A stretch of 64,000 nucleotides of DNA from CBDDKZ01 sp965230415 (GCA_965230415.1 CBDDKZ010000005.1:3906001-3970000); one strand, 5' to 3'. Shown: positions 53,009-61,858, counted from the first letter of the stretch. The notes: generated from the sequence alone by a model not told the origin. Program-made: numbers and translations.

Positions 53009-54595
53009 ATGGATGCGATGTCGTTAAAGATAGATTTAAAAAACAATTCAAATAAACAACTTGTCAGAAAAATGACTGTGATGGCCATTGTCAGTATATT
53101 TGTGTTGTTTACTACCGATGTGATGATCACTTATTATGTGGGTTTTACTTCATTAGAAGAATGGATAGATTTGTTTTCTCACCCGGGACCCTATTTGGTG
53201 CTTGGGGGATATTCTTCATTGGTGGTTCTATTTTTTAGAGTGATCTTTAAAAGAATTGAAAAATGTATTGAAGAAGGAAAATTACTTAGGGCTCAGCGTC
53301 AGCTTTTTATGATTCCTATCGCCTATATATTTCTTATATCAGTATCGGGTTTTTGCATTATACCTGTTGGCTCAATAGTAGGTGTTCATGCTTTTAAATA
53401 TTATACCATGGGAATCGCTTACCCCATGTTTCATGCATTGGGTAGTTTGCCTTTCTGTATTAATATTGTGAAAAAACTAGAAGAATATAGTAGGGACATT
53501 CCTCTAAATGCTAAAACTAACTTTAGCCTTAAGAGGAAGTTTAATATTACGATTCTTATTGCTGCGCTGTTTACTGCATTCAGCTATACGGCGATTATGT
53601 ATATGCTTGTTAATGGACAAAGCGCAATGTACCAAAATAAGGAGCTCGTCGATGCTATTTTATCAAAAGTGTTTATTTCTTCACTGTTTGTGGTAATTCA
53701 AATGGGCTTGCCCGTCTTTTTATTAAGTAGTCATATTTCGAAAGAGCTTATGCGCCTGACTGGTCTTGTTAAGAAGGTGGCCGGTGGTGATTTAATTGTT
53801 AAATTTCAATCATTCCTCAGAGATGAAATTGGTGAATTGTATTTGCAATTCGGGTATATGGTCAATAATATTAGTGGAATTATTAACAACATTAGAGAAG
53901 CCTCAAATATTCTTGTAGAAACAAGTACGGATATTTCGAAAACATCAAATAGTATTGCTGCCGGAGCAAATCAGCAGGCCGCGGCTGCGGAAGAACTGGC
54001 GGCATCCATGGAAGAAATGTCCTCCAATATTCATTTGAATACCGAACATGCACTTACTGGGAACAACGTGGCAGATCAGGCATTTGATGAAATGAAAACC
54101 GGAAAGAAAGCTTTGAATGGTACAGTGACGGCACTGAGAGAGATAGTAGGGCAAATCTCCGTGTTGGATGAACTGTCTGGAAAAACGAATTTGTTAGCAC
54201 TCAATGCGAGTGTAGAAGCAGCAAGAGTAGGAGAAGATGGCCGGGGATTTGCAGTAGTGGCCGGGGAGGTGCGCAAATTGGCTGAACGAAGCAAGTCGGA
54301 AGCTAACAAAATTGATACAATATCTGAAGTGAGTTTGAAAACTGCGCGCCAATCCGAAGAAATTTTGAATAGTATTACTGATAAAATTAAAAAAACAGCA
54401 GAATTAGCCAGTCATATCTCCACCGCTAGTAAGGAACAGCGTGATGGCGCCGATCAAATTAATTTATCGATTCAGGAACTTAATAAGGTAACGCAGCATA
54501 ATGCCTATGCTTCCGATAATTTGAGCACAGGGGCAAATGCTCTTAAAGAGCAAGCCAAAATACTTGAAAAAGCAGTAAGCATATTTAACGTATAA
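53009..54595 (+). CDS. Methyl-accepting chemotaxis protein with multi-helix membrane sensor
   Basis: A 528-residue transducer from the ATG at 53009 (a TTG at 52997 is a weaker start). The first 250 residues hold about six membrane helices with short loops and a cytosolic link (FKRIEKCIEEGKLLRAQRQLFMIP), not the usual periplasmic ligand domain. A HAMP domain (about 255-305: MRLTGLVKKVAGGDLIVKF) precedes the signalling coiled coil, whose hairpin tip is typical (KTNLLALNASVEAARVGEDG, then GFAVVAGEVRKLAERS). It should control a CheA kinase; no che genes are in the window. It is a paralogue of the next gene. Confidence 0.88.
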   Translation: MDAMSLKIDLKNNSNKQLVRKMTVMAIVSIFVLFTTDVMITYYVGFTSLEEWIDLFSHPGPYLVLGGYSSLVVLFFRVIFKRIEKCIEEGKLLRAQRQLFMIPIAYIFLISVSGFCIIPVGSIVGVHAFKYYTMGIAYPMFHALGSLPFCINIVKKLEEYSRDIPLNAKTNFSLKRKFNITILIAALFTAFSYTAIMYMLVNGQSAMYQNKELVDAILSKVFISSLFVVIQMGLPVFLLSSHISKELMRLTGLVKKVAGGDLIVKFQSFLRDEIGELYLQFGYMVNNISGIINNIREASNILVETSTDISKTSNSIAAGANQQAAAAEELAASMEEMSSNIHLNTEHALTGNNVADQAFDEMKTGKKALNGTVTALREIVGQISVLDELSGKTNLLALNASVEAARVGEDGRGFAVVAGEVRKLAERSKSEANKIDTISEVSLKTARQSEEILNSITDKIKKTAELASHISTASKEQRDGADQINLSIQELNKVTQHNAYASDNLSTGANALKEQAKILEKAVSIFNV

Positions 54596-54718
54596 TTTGT
54601 ACGTATTTTCCTTAGAAAAAACTGAATTAGAACGGAAAACACCTATTTATTAGGAACAGTTATTAATCAATAAAACACTTTTCAACCATGCGCGTATGCG
54701 TAGTATAAAAAAACGCTT

Positions 54719-56314
54719 ATGAAGACTTTTTCCATACCTAACACAAGTACAGATCAAAATGAATTTATGCAACGTGAAAGGCGCTTAATGGTTATTAGCG
54801 CATTGGTAAGTATCTTTGTATTGTTTACAACGGATGTCCTTATCACCGCCTATATAAATTTTATAAGCTTCGAGCAATGGTTCGATCTTTTCAGCATTAT
54901 TGCTCCTTACATTGTTTTACTTACCTATTCAGGCATTGTAATAGTATTGTTTAATGTGGTGTTTAAAATTATTGCTAAAAGTCTTGAAGCGTCCAATTAT
55001 ATAAAAGCACAACGTATGTTGTTTTTTGTACCGATTGTTTTCATTGCTTTGATTTCCCTGTCAGGTCTTTGTATTATGCCCGCGGGTAAATTGGCCGGGC
55101 TTTCAGCTGAACAGTATAAAATATTAGGAATGACATTTCCATTTTATCATATGTTAGGTAGCATACCTTTCTCTATTCAAATTATTAAATCTGTGGAACG
55201 TTACGGTAGATTTATTCCTCTCAATGAGAAAACTAATTTTACATTACAACGAAAGTTTAATTTCACCATTTTTGTTACAGCCTTAGCTTCCGCAATGAGT
55301 TATAGCTTTACAATATATATGTTGTTGAAAAGTGAATTGGCTCTTGCGGGTACTACAGACATCATTCAGACTATTTTAACCAAAATTATTATTGTGTCTC
55401 TTATCATTGTGTTGCAAATGGGCTTACCCATATTTATGTTGAGTAGCTATATCTCCAGAGAAATGAAACGAGTTACTGAATTCGTGAAATCTATAGCACA
55501 AGGCGACTTAACACGCAACTTAAATTCCGTTTTGAGAGACGAAGTAGGGGTTTTGGTGGGGCATTTTAGTATTATGTCACAAAATCTGAGAGAAATAATA
55601 AAAAGTATTGCATCAGCATCTAAGGTGTTAAATGAAGCAAGTGGTGAGATGTCGACAACGGCTAAAGAAATTTCGTCGGGCGCAAATGCTCAAGCTGCCG
55701 CAGCTGAAGAGGTAGCTGCATCCATGGAGCAGATGTCGGCAAATATTTACCACAATAGTGAACATGCGAATGCAGGTAATAATATTGCTGATGAAGCGCT
55801 ACAACAAATGATTAGCGGAAAAGAGGCAATCAATGGTACAGTGGGTGCATTAAGGCAAATTGTTGGAAAAATATCTGTTTTAGATAATATATCCGGAAAA
55901 ACAAACTTATTGGCATTAAATGCCAGTGTGGAAGCGGCAAGAGTAGGGGAAGAAGGAAGGGGCTTTGCTGTTGTGGCCGGCGAGGTTAGGAAGCTGGCCG
56001 AACAGAGTAAGGAAGAGGCTGTAAGTATTGATGCCATTTCTGAGACTAGCCTTTCGACAGCACAGAAGTCAGAAGAACTTTTGGGGGTTTTGGAGGTTAA
56101 AATAAAGGAATCGGCAACGCTGGCGAATAGGATTTCTGCGGCAAGCAAAGAACAAAGTGATGGTGTCGAACAAATAAATCTGTCAATACAAGAACTTAGT
56201 GGTGTGACACAACGAAATGCACACCTTTCAGATGAGTTAAGTAATAGCGCGGAAACACTTAGTAAATATGCACGAAGTTTATCAGAAGCGGTTAAGAATT
56301 TTCGAGTCGCTTAG
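54719..56314 (+). CDS. Second methyl-accepting chemotaxis protein, tandem paralogue
   Basis: A 531-residue transducer with the same architecture as its upstream neighbour: a six-helix membrane part (about 25-245), HAMP (about 250-300: FVKSIAQGDLTRNL) and a signalling domain with the conserved tip (KTNLLALNASVEAARVGEEG, then GFAVVAGEVRKLAEQS). Shared segments include VSIFVLFTTDV, RKFN-T-FVTA/ILIA and VIQMGLP/VLQMGLP, so the two arose by tandem duplication. The 123-base gap between them may hold a separate promoter. The sensor part probably detects something in or at the membrane. Confidence 0.88.
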   Translation: MKTFSIPNTSTDQNEFMQRERRLMVISALVSIFVLFTTDVLITAYINFISFEQWFDLFSIIAPYIVLLTYSGIVIVLFNVVFKIIAKSLEASNYIKAQRMLFFVPIVFIALISLSGLCIMPAGKLAGLSAEQYKILGMTFPFYHMLGSIPFSIQIIKSVERYGRFIPLNEKTNFTLQRKFNFTIFVTALASAMSYSFTIYMLLKSELALAGTTDIIQTILTKIIIVSLIIVLQMGLPIFMLSSYISREMKRVTEFVKSIAQGDLTRNLNSVLRDEVGVLVGHFSIMSQNLREIIKSIASASKVLNEASGEMSTTAKEISSGANAQAAAAEEVAASMEQMSANIYHNSEHANAGNNIADEALQQMISGKEAINGTVGALRQIVGKISVLDNISGKTNLLALNASVEAARVGEEGRGFAVVAGEVRKLAEQSKEEAVSIDAISETSLSTAQKSEELLGVLEVKIKESATLANRISAASKEQSDGVEQINLSIQELSGVTQRNAHLSDELSNSAETLSKYARSLSEAVKNFRVA

Positions 56315-56345
56315 CCGGTGGTAGAGTTGTTTGGGCGTTTTTATA

Positions 56346-56388
56346 AAAAGGTCTTCATTATGTCAAACATATTGAAGACCTTTTATTT
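56346..56388. terminator. Strong bidirectional terminator between MCP and bmp4-like genes
   Basis: AAAAGGTCTTCA at 56346-56357 is the exact reverse complement of TGAAGACCTTTT at 56373-56384, giving a 12-base stem with A-run on one side and T-rich sequence on the other. It serves the convergent MCP and adenylase genes. Confidence 0.88.
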
Positions 56389-56403
56389 GATGACAGTCAA
56401 CGA

Positions 56404-57918
56404 TTATCTAAGCCCTTGTGAGTGCTCTAAAAGTTTTCTGTCTACTTTGCCAGACGATGTGCGTGGCAAGGTCTTAACGATGTTGATTTTTGATGGAACA
56501 GCATAAGGAGGTAGCTTTGATCTTAAATAATTAATGATTTGCTTTTCTTCTAACTTTTGCCCCCTTTCAGGGATAATAGTAGCTTGGATGAATGTTTCTT
56601 CAGATTGGTTGCTGGCAATAACAATGCCCTCCAATACACCTCCGAAATTTTGTACTTCGTATTCAATTTCATCCAGCTCCACCCGGTACCCTCTTATTTT
56701 TATCTGGCGATCTTTTCTTCCGAGAAAGCAATAGTTGCCGTCTTCAAGTAAACGGGCTAGGTCCCCGGTTTTGTAATACCTGTTTTGGTGATTTTTGACA
56801 TGAATGAATTTTTCACTGTTGAGTTGATCTCTGTTCCAATACATTTCCATGACATGAGGACCGGCAACTACGAGCTCTCCAACTTCCCCCTGAAGCACCT
56901 CATTTCCATCTTCATCGATCAAAAGCCCTTCGAAACCTTCGCATGGTTTTCCTATAGGTAGTGGGGTGTTACCAACTTCTTCCCCTACATCGTAATAAGT
57001 ACATACATTCGTTTCGGTAGGGCCATAGAGATTACTTAGTCGTACATTTGGAAGCACTTTTCGAAGTTTTTGTAGTTGCTTGATCGGAAACTCTTCGCCT
57101 GCAAATAAAATGCAACGCAACGAATTGGTGTCTACGTTTTCCAGGCCACCTTTAACCATCATTTGTATCAATGCAGAAGGTACGGAATACCAGATAGTAA
57201 TTTGTCGCTCTTCAATTATTGATGCCATACTTGTGGGGAATTTGGTTAAAAATTCCGGGAATATGACGGTGGTCGCTCCAGCTGCACATGAAGCAAACAA
57301 GTCGAATGTAGAAAGGTCGAAGTGGTAAGGAGCATGGTTGCTTAAGGTATCGCACGATTCAATATCAAAAGTTTCTTTCCCCCAAATGGCAAAACTTACA
57401 GCGCTTTTGTGCGTGTGTACAATGCCCTTTGGCGTTCCTGTAGACCCTGAAGTGTATAAAATATAGCATTCGTCATCTGCATAAATCTCAGGCAATATAA
57501 GGTCGTCGAAATTGAATGGCCCGTATGGGGCGTATTCATATTCATAGCAGATGGTGTTCACCGTTTCATTAAGAACTGTGGCGTTATTTGATAAAGTTCT
57601 ACTATGAATTATCGCTTTGGCATTTACATCTTTGAGCACCTTTCTCAAACGATCTATTGGAGATAAGGGGTCTAAAGGAATGTATATAGCTCCTAATTTT
57701 AATATTGCATAAATGGAGATTATTGATTCAAAAGACTTGTGAAAATAAAAACATACACGGTCGCCTTTGTTCACACCTAAATCTTGGAGTGTAAGGGCCA
57801 GGTCGTTAGAAGCATCATGTAATTCGCGATAAGATAAGGTCTCGTTATTAAACATGAAAGCGACTTTATCAGAGTGTCGATGATAAGCGTCGTTTAGTAG
57901 GTCTACTAATGTTTTCAT
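56404..57918 (-). CDS. bmp4: Stand-alone prolyl adenylase, Bmp4/PltF-like
   Basis: A 504-residue adenylation enzyme with no carrier or condensation domain. Core motifs are complete: A3 LYTSGSTGTPKG (154-165), A5 NLYGPTETN, A7 YKTGDLARL, A8 GRKDRQIKIRGYRVELDEIE and the catalytic Lys491 in A10 (PRTSSGKVDRKLL). The first specificity positions are D201-L202, which fits the DLL-type proline code I recall for PltF. It should activate L-proline with ATP and load it onto the carrier domain of the Bmp1-like protein. The start codon overlaps the dehydrogenase stop by four bases. Another small amino acid is possible; the operon context favours proline. Confidence 0.82.
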   Translation of the reverse strand: MKTLVDLLNDAYHRHSDKVAFMFNNETLSYRELHDASNDLALTLQDLGVNKGDRVCFYFHKSFESIISIYAILKLGAIYIPLDPLSPIDRLRKVLKDVNAKAIIHSRTLSNNATVLNETVNTICYEYEYAPYGPFNFDDLILPEIYADDECYILYTSGSTGTPKGIVHTHKSAVSFAIWGKETFDIESCDTLSNHAPYHFDLSTFDLFASCAAGATTVIFPEFLTKFPTSMASIIEERQITIWYSVPSALIQMMVKGGLENVDTNSLRCILFAGEEFPIKQLQKLRKVLPNVRLSNLYGPTETNVCTYYDVGEEVGNTPLPIGKPCEGFEGLLIDEDGNEVLQGEVGELVVAGPHVMEMYWNRDQLNSEKFIHVKNHQNRYYKTGDLARLLEDGNYCFLGRKDRQIKIRGYRVELDEIEYEVQNFGGVLEGIVIASNQSEETFIQATIIPERGQKLEEKQIINYLRSKLPPYAVPSKINIVKTLPRTSSGKVDRKLLEHSQGLR

Positions 57919-59069
57919 AATAGCTGCATTTTAACTTGGTTGGCAATAATGTTTCGCTGAATATCTGACGTGCCCGAATACAAAGTGCCGCCAATGGCAT
58001 CTCTTAAGTCTTTTTCGATTCCCATTTCAGATAGGTATCCGTACCCTCCAAATATTCTAATAGCGTCAAGACTTGAAGCAACATAAGCCTCACTGATGTG
58101 TAGTTTGGCCAAAGCAGCGTCAATGGCGGTAGGTTTTCCCTGGCTTTTTAACCATGCTACTTTATAAAGTAATAACCTTGCGGTCTCCAGGCGAATTTTC
58201 ATGTCTGAGATTCGATTTGATATTGATTGGAATTTGTCAATAGATTGATTGAACTGGGTTCTTTCATTGGCATATTTGACACATTTTTCGAGTTGGTGTT
58301 CCATTTCTCCAATGTGACTGCCTAATATGCAACTTCGTTCCCATTCCATCGAACTCGTGAAAATGGCTCCACCAGCCCCTTCATTGCCAAGTAAGTGATC
58401 GTCTGGGACAAAGCAGTCTTGTAAAAATAGCTCGCCCATTGTGCAGGTTTTCATGCCCATTTTAGCCAGGTCCTTGCCTCTTGAAAAACCTGCGCGATCT
58501 GTTTCAACGATAAAAGCACTGATTCCCCATCTACCGAGTTTACGATCTGTAGTTGCAAAAACAACTGCAATGTCCGCTACAGGTGCGTTTGTTACAAACA
58601 TTTTTGTTCCGTTCAATAAGTACCCACCGTCAACCTTGGTAGCTTTTGTGTACATACCAAAAGCATCTGAGCCAGACATTGGCTCAGACATACCGTGTGC
58701 ACCAATTATTTCACCGGAAATGAGTGGGTTTAAAAATTGCTCCTTTTGTGCTTCCGTTCCAATTTGGGCAATAGGATATTGCACGCTCCACATTTGCGCG
58801 TTCAAGCCAAATAATAAAGCATTGTCCCTGGTTCCATAGCCTAATCCTTCCATGTAGAGCATTACGCTCTCTATGTCCAGGTCTGTTCCACCGTAGGCTT
58901 CCGGAAATGAAAGCCCTAGAATGCCATGTTTTGCGCATTTGTTCCAATTTTCCCTACTGAATTCTGACCGTTCATCACGTTCGTAAACAGTATCGTTTAA
59001 TTGTTTTTGAGCAAATTCGATGGCATTCTCTTTGATTTCAAGTTGTTCTTTAGTCCAAGAGAAATTCAT
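57915..59069 (-). CDS. bmp3: Prolyl-carrier-protein dehydrogenase, Bmp3/PltE-like
   Basis: A 384-residue flavoprotein of the acyl-CoA dehydrogenase family. Typical segments are AHGMSEPMSGSDAFG, the FAD-contact GGYGYLSEMGIEKDLRDA and GTLYSGTSDIQRNIIA. The short-chain catalytic Glu position in the last motif is Ser365, and Glu244 in MEWERSC occupies the place used by isovaleryl-CoA dehydrogenase, as expected for prolyl-thioester oxidases. It should oxidise prolyl-S-ACP by four electrons to pyrrolyl-2-carboxyl-S-ACP. It lies 32 bases after the halogenase gene. A general acyl-CoA dehydrogenase is the alternative but does not fit the neighbours. Confidence 0.82.
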   Translation of the reverse strand: MNFSWTKEQLEIKENAIEFAQKQLNDTVYERDERSEFSRENWNKCAKHGILGLSFPEAYGGTDLDIESVMLYMEGLGYGTRDNALLFGLNAQMWSVQYPIAQIGTEAQKEQFLNPLISGEIIGAHGMSEPMSGSDAFGMYTKATKVDGGYLLNGTKMFVTNAPVADIAVVFATTDRKLGRWGISAFIVETDRAGFSRGKDLAKMGMKTCTMGELFLQDCFVPDDHLLGNEGAGGAIFTSSMEWERSCILGSHIGEMEHQLEKCVKYANERTQFNQSIDKFQSISNRISDMKIRLETARLLLYKVAWLKSQGKPTAIDAALAKLHISEAYVASSLDAIRIFGGYGYLSEMGIEKDLRDAIGGTLYSGTSDIQRNIIANQVKMQLL

Positions 59070-59101
59070 AACAAAATCAATATTTTAGTGAATCACTTAT
59101 T

Positions 59102-60355
59102 TTAAGAGGGGATAGCTTCTTGCATATCCATAGATTTTTTTGCATCTTCTTTTTCGAGGGATTCACGCATCAATTTGAGTATTTCAATCTCTTCACTTTT
59201 GTGGCAGTCACTACTTAATAGACGTATTATGTCTTTGCGGTATTTGCCCTTTGCTTGGAAGCCGAAAAACACAGGGAAATGCCAGAAATAACGGATGACA
59301 TCAAATGCTGCATTTTGACCAGTATCGCAGAATTTCGCATACTCTTCAAAAGGAGTGTCGTGGCTTCCTGTTTCCAAAGCTTGACTGATGGCATGAGCAG
59401 CAGCCCTCGCTTCAACAAGAGCAAAAGAAACACCAAACGAAAATATTGGATCTGAAAAGCGATGAGAGTCTCCTACACAAAGCCACCCGTTTCCAACAAA
59501 AGGTTCTATGATGTATGAGTATTTCCGGATAGCCCGAATCTCTTCAATTTGTTCGGCGTCAGACATTCTGGAAGTAAGGTCTGGGTTTATGTTTTCAAGT
59601 CCCCATTTCATGGCGGCCTCTATTCCCCCCAAAGACTTGATTTTTTCATTCGGCATAACAACACCGATGCTTACAGTGTCTTCAGAAAGAGGGATAAACC
59701 AAGCCCATTCATTAACATCAGAGTAGAACAGAAAGGTGTTGTCGCGCATGGCGCCAGGGTCGCGTTTGACGTTTTTGAATTGAGTGAAAACAGCTACTTG
59801 TTTCTCAAATTCATTCGTGAATTCTTGTTTTCCCGCAATTCCTTTTTTTGAGAGTAGGGTGCTGCTTCCCGAAGCGTCTACAATGTAAGAAGCCTTGAGG
59901 GTTTTTGTGCTGTCGTTTTCATCAGTATAGTTAACACCAGTGGTTTTTCCGCCTTCAAAAAGAATATCGCGAACAGCACCTTTTATTAAGTGGACATGGT
60001 GTTTTAATGCGTTGTCCAGTAACATTTTGTCAAATTCATCACGACGAACTTGCCATGTTTGTCTAAGTACGGCAACGAAAAATTCACTTTTCGCCTCTTT
60101 GCCTAAAACTTTTACCCCGCCTTTAATAGGGAATTTGAATTCCTCCATTTGGTCTTCCAAGGCAAAATCTTCAATGATTTCAGCAGCCATACCTGTTAGT
60201 GATTCCCCTACATGATAACGTGGAAACGATTCTCTTTCTATCAGGGCAATTTTGTAGCCCATACGTCCCAGGTAAGCCGCTGTGGTTGATCCTCCAGGGC
60301 CTCCTCCAATAACAATAACGTCATAGTTGTTTTCTTCTGAATTATTTGAATTCAT
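59102..60355 (-). CDS. bmp2: Flavin-dependent pyrrole halogenase, Bmp2-like
   Basis: A 417-residue FADH2-dependent halogenase. FAD binding GGGPGGS (17-23), ligand loop RYHVGESLTG (46-55) and the halogenase fingerprint WxWxIP at W217-A-W-F-I-P222 are present, followed by GDSHRFSDPIFSFGVSFAL. It belongs to the group that halogenates carrier-bound pyrrole (PltA, Bmp2). F307, F311 and A350 align, with a constant offset of +5, with the Y302/F306/A345 set that I recall as the feature letting Bmp2 add three bromines, whereas dihalogenases have other residues. Product is predicted to be a polyhalogenated pyrrolyl-ACP. A flavin reductase must come from elsewhere. Chlorine versus bromine cannot be read from sequence. 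Confidence 0.85.
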   Translation of the reverse strand: MNSNNSEENNYDVIVIGGGPGGSTTAAYLGRMGYKIALIERESFPRYHVGESLTGMAAEIIEDFALEDQMEEFKFPIKGGVKVLGKEAKSEFFVAVLRQTWQVRRDEFDKMLLDNALKHHVHLIKGAVRDILFEGGKTTGVNYTDENDSTKTLKASYIVDASGSSTLLSKKGIAGKQEFTNEFEKQVAVFTQFKNVKRDPGAMRDNTFLFYSDVNEWAWFIPLSEDTVSIGVVMPNEKIKSLGGIEAAMKWGLENINPDLTSRMSDAEQIEEIRAIRKYSYIIEPFVGNGWLCVGDSHRFSDPIFSFGVSFALVEARAAAHAISQALETGSHDTPFEEYAKFCDTGQNAAFDVIRYFWHFPVFFGFQAKGKYRKDIIRLLSSDCHKSEEIEILKLMRESLEKEDAKKSMDMQEAIPS

Positions 60356-60389
60356 AGCAATTAATATTTAAAAATGTTGAAAATGATTC

Positions 60390-61511
60390 TTAAAGTGTGT
60401 TAAGAAAGTTTTTTATAACATAAAGAAGTTCTTCAGGTTGTTCCGCCGGAGGGAAGTGGCCACATCTTGCCAGCCATTCCAGCTTCGCATTTGGAATTTG
60501 GTCTTGAGCCTTTTCTACATAACTGCGTTTAATTATTTCGTCATCTTCTCCAGAGACAAATAGTGTAGGAATAGTTATGTCGCGAGCGATGTTTTTCATG
60601 GCGTCCAGCCCTCCTCCTTCTAGGAAACTCCAATATGCAGGTCGTGACATGACATCCTGTATCAATCTATCAAGAATATCATTAAGTTCCGGAACACGGT
60701 AGTAGGCTGCGTTCAGAAAGTCTTCTGGTTTCTTAGATAACATTTGCAGATGGTCCCACCAGGCTTGTGGGTCTTCTACAAGACCAAATCCGGTGACAAT
60801 AAGTGCTTTTACCATTTCAGGGTGCCTTCGTGCCATTTCCATGCCTATCATGGAGCCAGCTGAACTGCCTACAATAATATAGGGAGGTTTGCCTATTTCT
60901 TTCATCAGAAGCTCCATTGTTTCATAGTGTTCTTCAAAGTTAGGCCTGTCAGAAGGTGTTGTTGATAATCCAAATCCAACAAAGTCAATGGCATGCGCCT
61001 GATGATCACCTAACAGTCCCTGTAAAACCGTAATCCAGGAGCTTGATGGATTTCCTAGTCCTGGTATTAGCAACCAGACCGGTCCGTCCCCTTCAATTTC
61101 GAGTGTGTGAACTACTTGCCCGTTTGATAATTCGTATTTTTGCTGAATTACACCATTGGTAGCTACCATTTTTATGGCTTTGGCAACAGGATTCGTCATT
61201 TCATCTTTCGGTGCTTCTGTTGTTGCTGATGTGCTCATGCTTGTAATTATGAGACTGGCGATGCTCTCAAAATCTTTGAAGTTATTCGGAGTGACTTCCT
61301 CGTCCGGAATTTTGACATCAAAACGTTCTTCAACAAATGTCAGCAACGTGACCATGGCTAATGAGTCGAAGATGTTAAGCATTAATAATTCGGTGTCTTT
61401 GTTGACAGGTTCTGTTCCTGCCGGAAGTAATTTCTCGTTCGTTAAGTCTACTAATTGTCTTACAATAGTATCGACTTCAGTCGAAACATGATCGATTGTG
61501 TTTGTCCCCAT
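60390..61511 (-). CDS. bmp1: Acyl carrier protein-thioesterase didomain, Bmp1-like
   Basis: A 373-residue fusion. Residues 10-92 are a carrier domain with the phosphopantetheine Ser50 in FDSLAMV. A Ser/Thr/Glu linker leads to an alpha/beta hydrolase (about 125-373): oxyanion PGLGNPSSSW, nucleophile elbow GSSAG with S217, an acid in GEDDEI (D323 or D324) and H352 in CGHFPP. The carrier holds proline, then pyrrole; the hydrolase releases the halogenated acid. This ACP-TE fusion is the hallmark of Bmp1, absent from pyoluteorin-type sets where the carrier PltL stands alone. It is the first gene of the operon, with 34 bases to the halogenase. A separate phosphopantetheinyl transferase is needed. 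Confidence 0.82.
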   Translation of the reverse strand: MGTNTIDHVSTEVDTIVRQLVDLTNEKLLPAGTEPVNKDTELLMLNIFDSLAMVTLLTFVEERFDVKIPDEEVTPNNFKDFESIASLIITSMSTSATTEAPKDEMTNPVAKAIKMVATNGVIQQKYELSNGQVVHTLEIEGDGPVWLLIPGLGNPSSSWITVLQGLLGDHQAHAIDFVGFGLSTTPSDRPNFEEHYETMELLMKEIGKPPYIIVGSSAGSMIGMEMARRHPEMVKALIVTGFGLVEDPQAWWDHLQMLSKKPEDFLNAAYYRVPELNDILDRLIQDVMSRPAYWSFLEGGGLDAMKNIARDITIPTLFVSGEDDEIIKRSYVEKAQDQIPNAKLEWLARCGHFPPAEQPEELLYVIKNFLNTL

Positions 61512-61608
61512 AATGAAAATGTTAATTAAAAATAATAATCGAGATAGGAAATAAAATTTTACTTTAAAATATTTTCCTTTAACCTCTTTGTGTATAGCTA
61601 ATATAACT

Positions 61609-61633
61609 TACGTTTGCCATATGTGCAAACGTA
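61609..61633. promoter_or_regulatory. 25-bp inverted repeat upstream of the bmp-like operon, candidate operator
   Basis: TACGTTTGC at 61609-61617 and GCAAACGTA at 61625-61633 are exact reverse complements, separated by CATATGT. It is about 98 bases before the bmp1 ATG, in an otherwise AT-rich promoter region. The size and spacer suit a TetR- or LuxR-type dimer. Confidence 0.55.
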
Positions 61634-61840
61634 TAAGTACTTGATTTTAAAAAAAATATTATGGTAATAGTCCAAAAGGCGACGTACAATTAAAAAAAGC
61701 AAAAAGTTTCTTTCTTTTTGAAAAAAAATCAATTTTTAGCCAAATTAACGTGTTTGTTATGAATTTCCATGTAATAAACCTTTAATTATTACAAAAAATA
61801 TTACGTATTATGTTGGGTTGTTGTTTAAATAGTGCAATAA

Positions 61841-61858
61841 ACAAGTAAGAGTACTTGT
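61841..61858. promoter_or_regulatory. Inverted repeat upstream of the TauE/SafE gene
   Basis: ACAAGTA at 61841-61847 and TACTTGT at 61852-61858 are exact reverse complements around AGAG. It is about 110 bases before the permease start. The rest of the 455-base gap between bmp1 and this gene is AT-rich with long A and T runs and holds no ORF. Confidence 0.4.

Noticed and set aside
57915..59069. Ordinary fatty-acid acyl-CoA dehydrogenase
   Set aside because: Position in a four-gene operon with adenylase, halogenase and ACP-TE, and a helix Glu244 in place of the short-chain Glu, favour prolyl-ACP oxidation.
56404..61511. Bromophenol half of the bmp pathway (bmp5-bmp8)
   Set aside because: No second halogenase, chorismate lyase, P450 or decarboxylase is found in the window; only the bromopyrrole half is supported.
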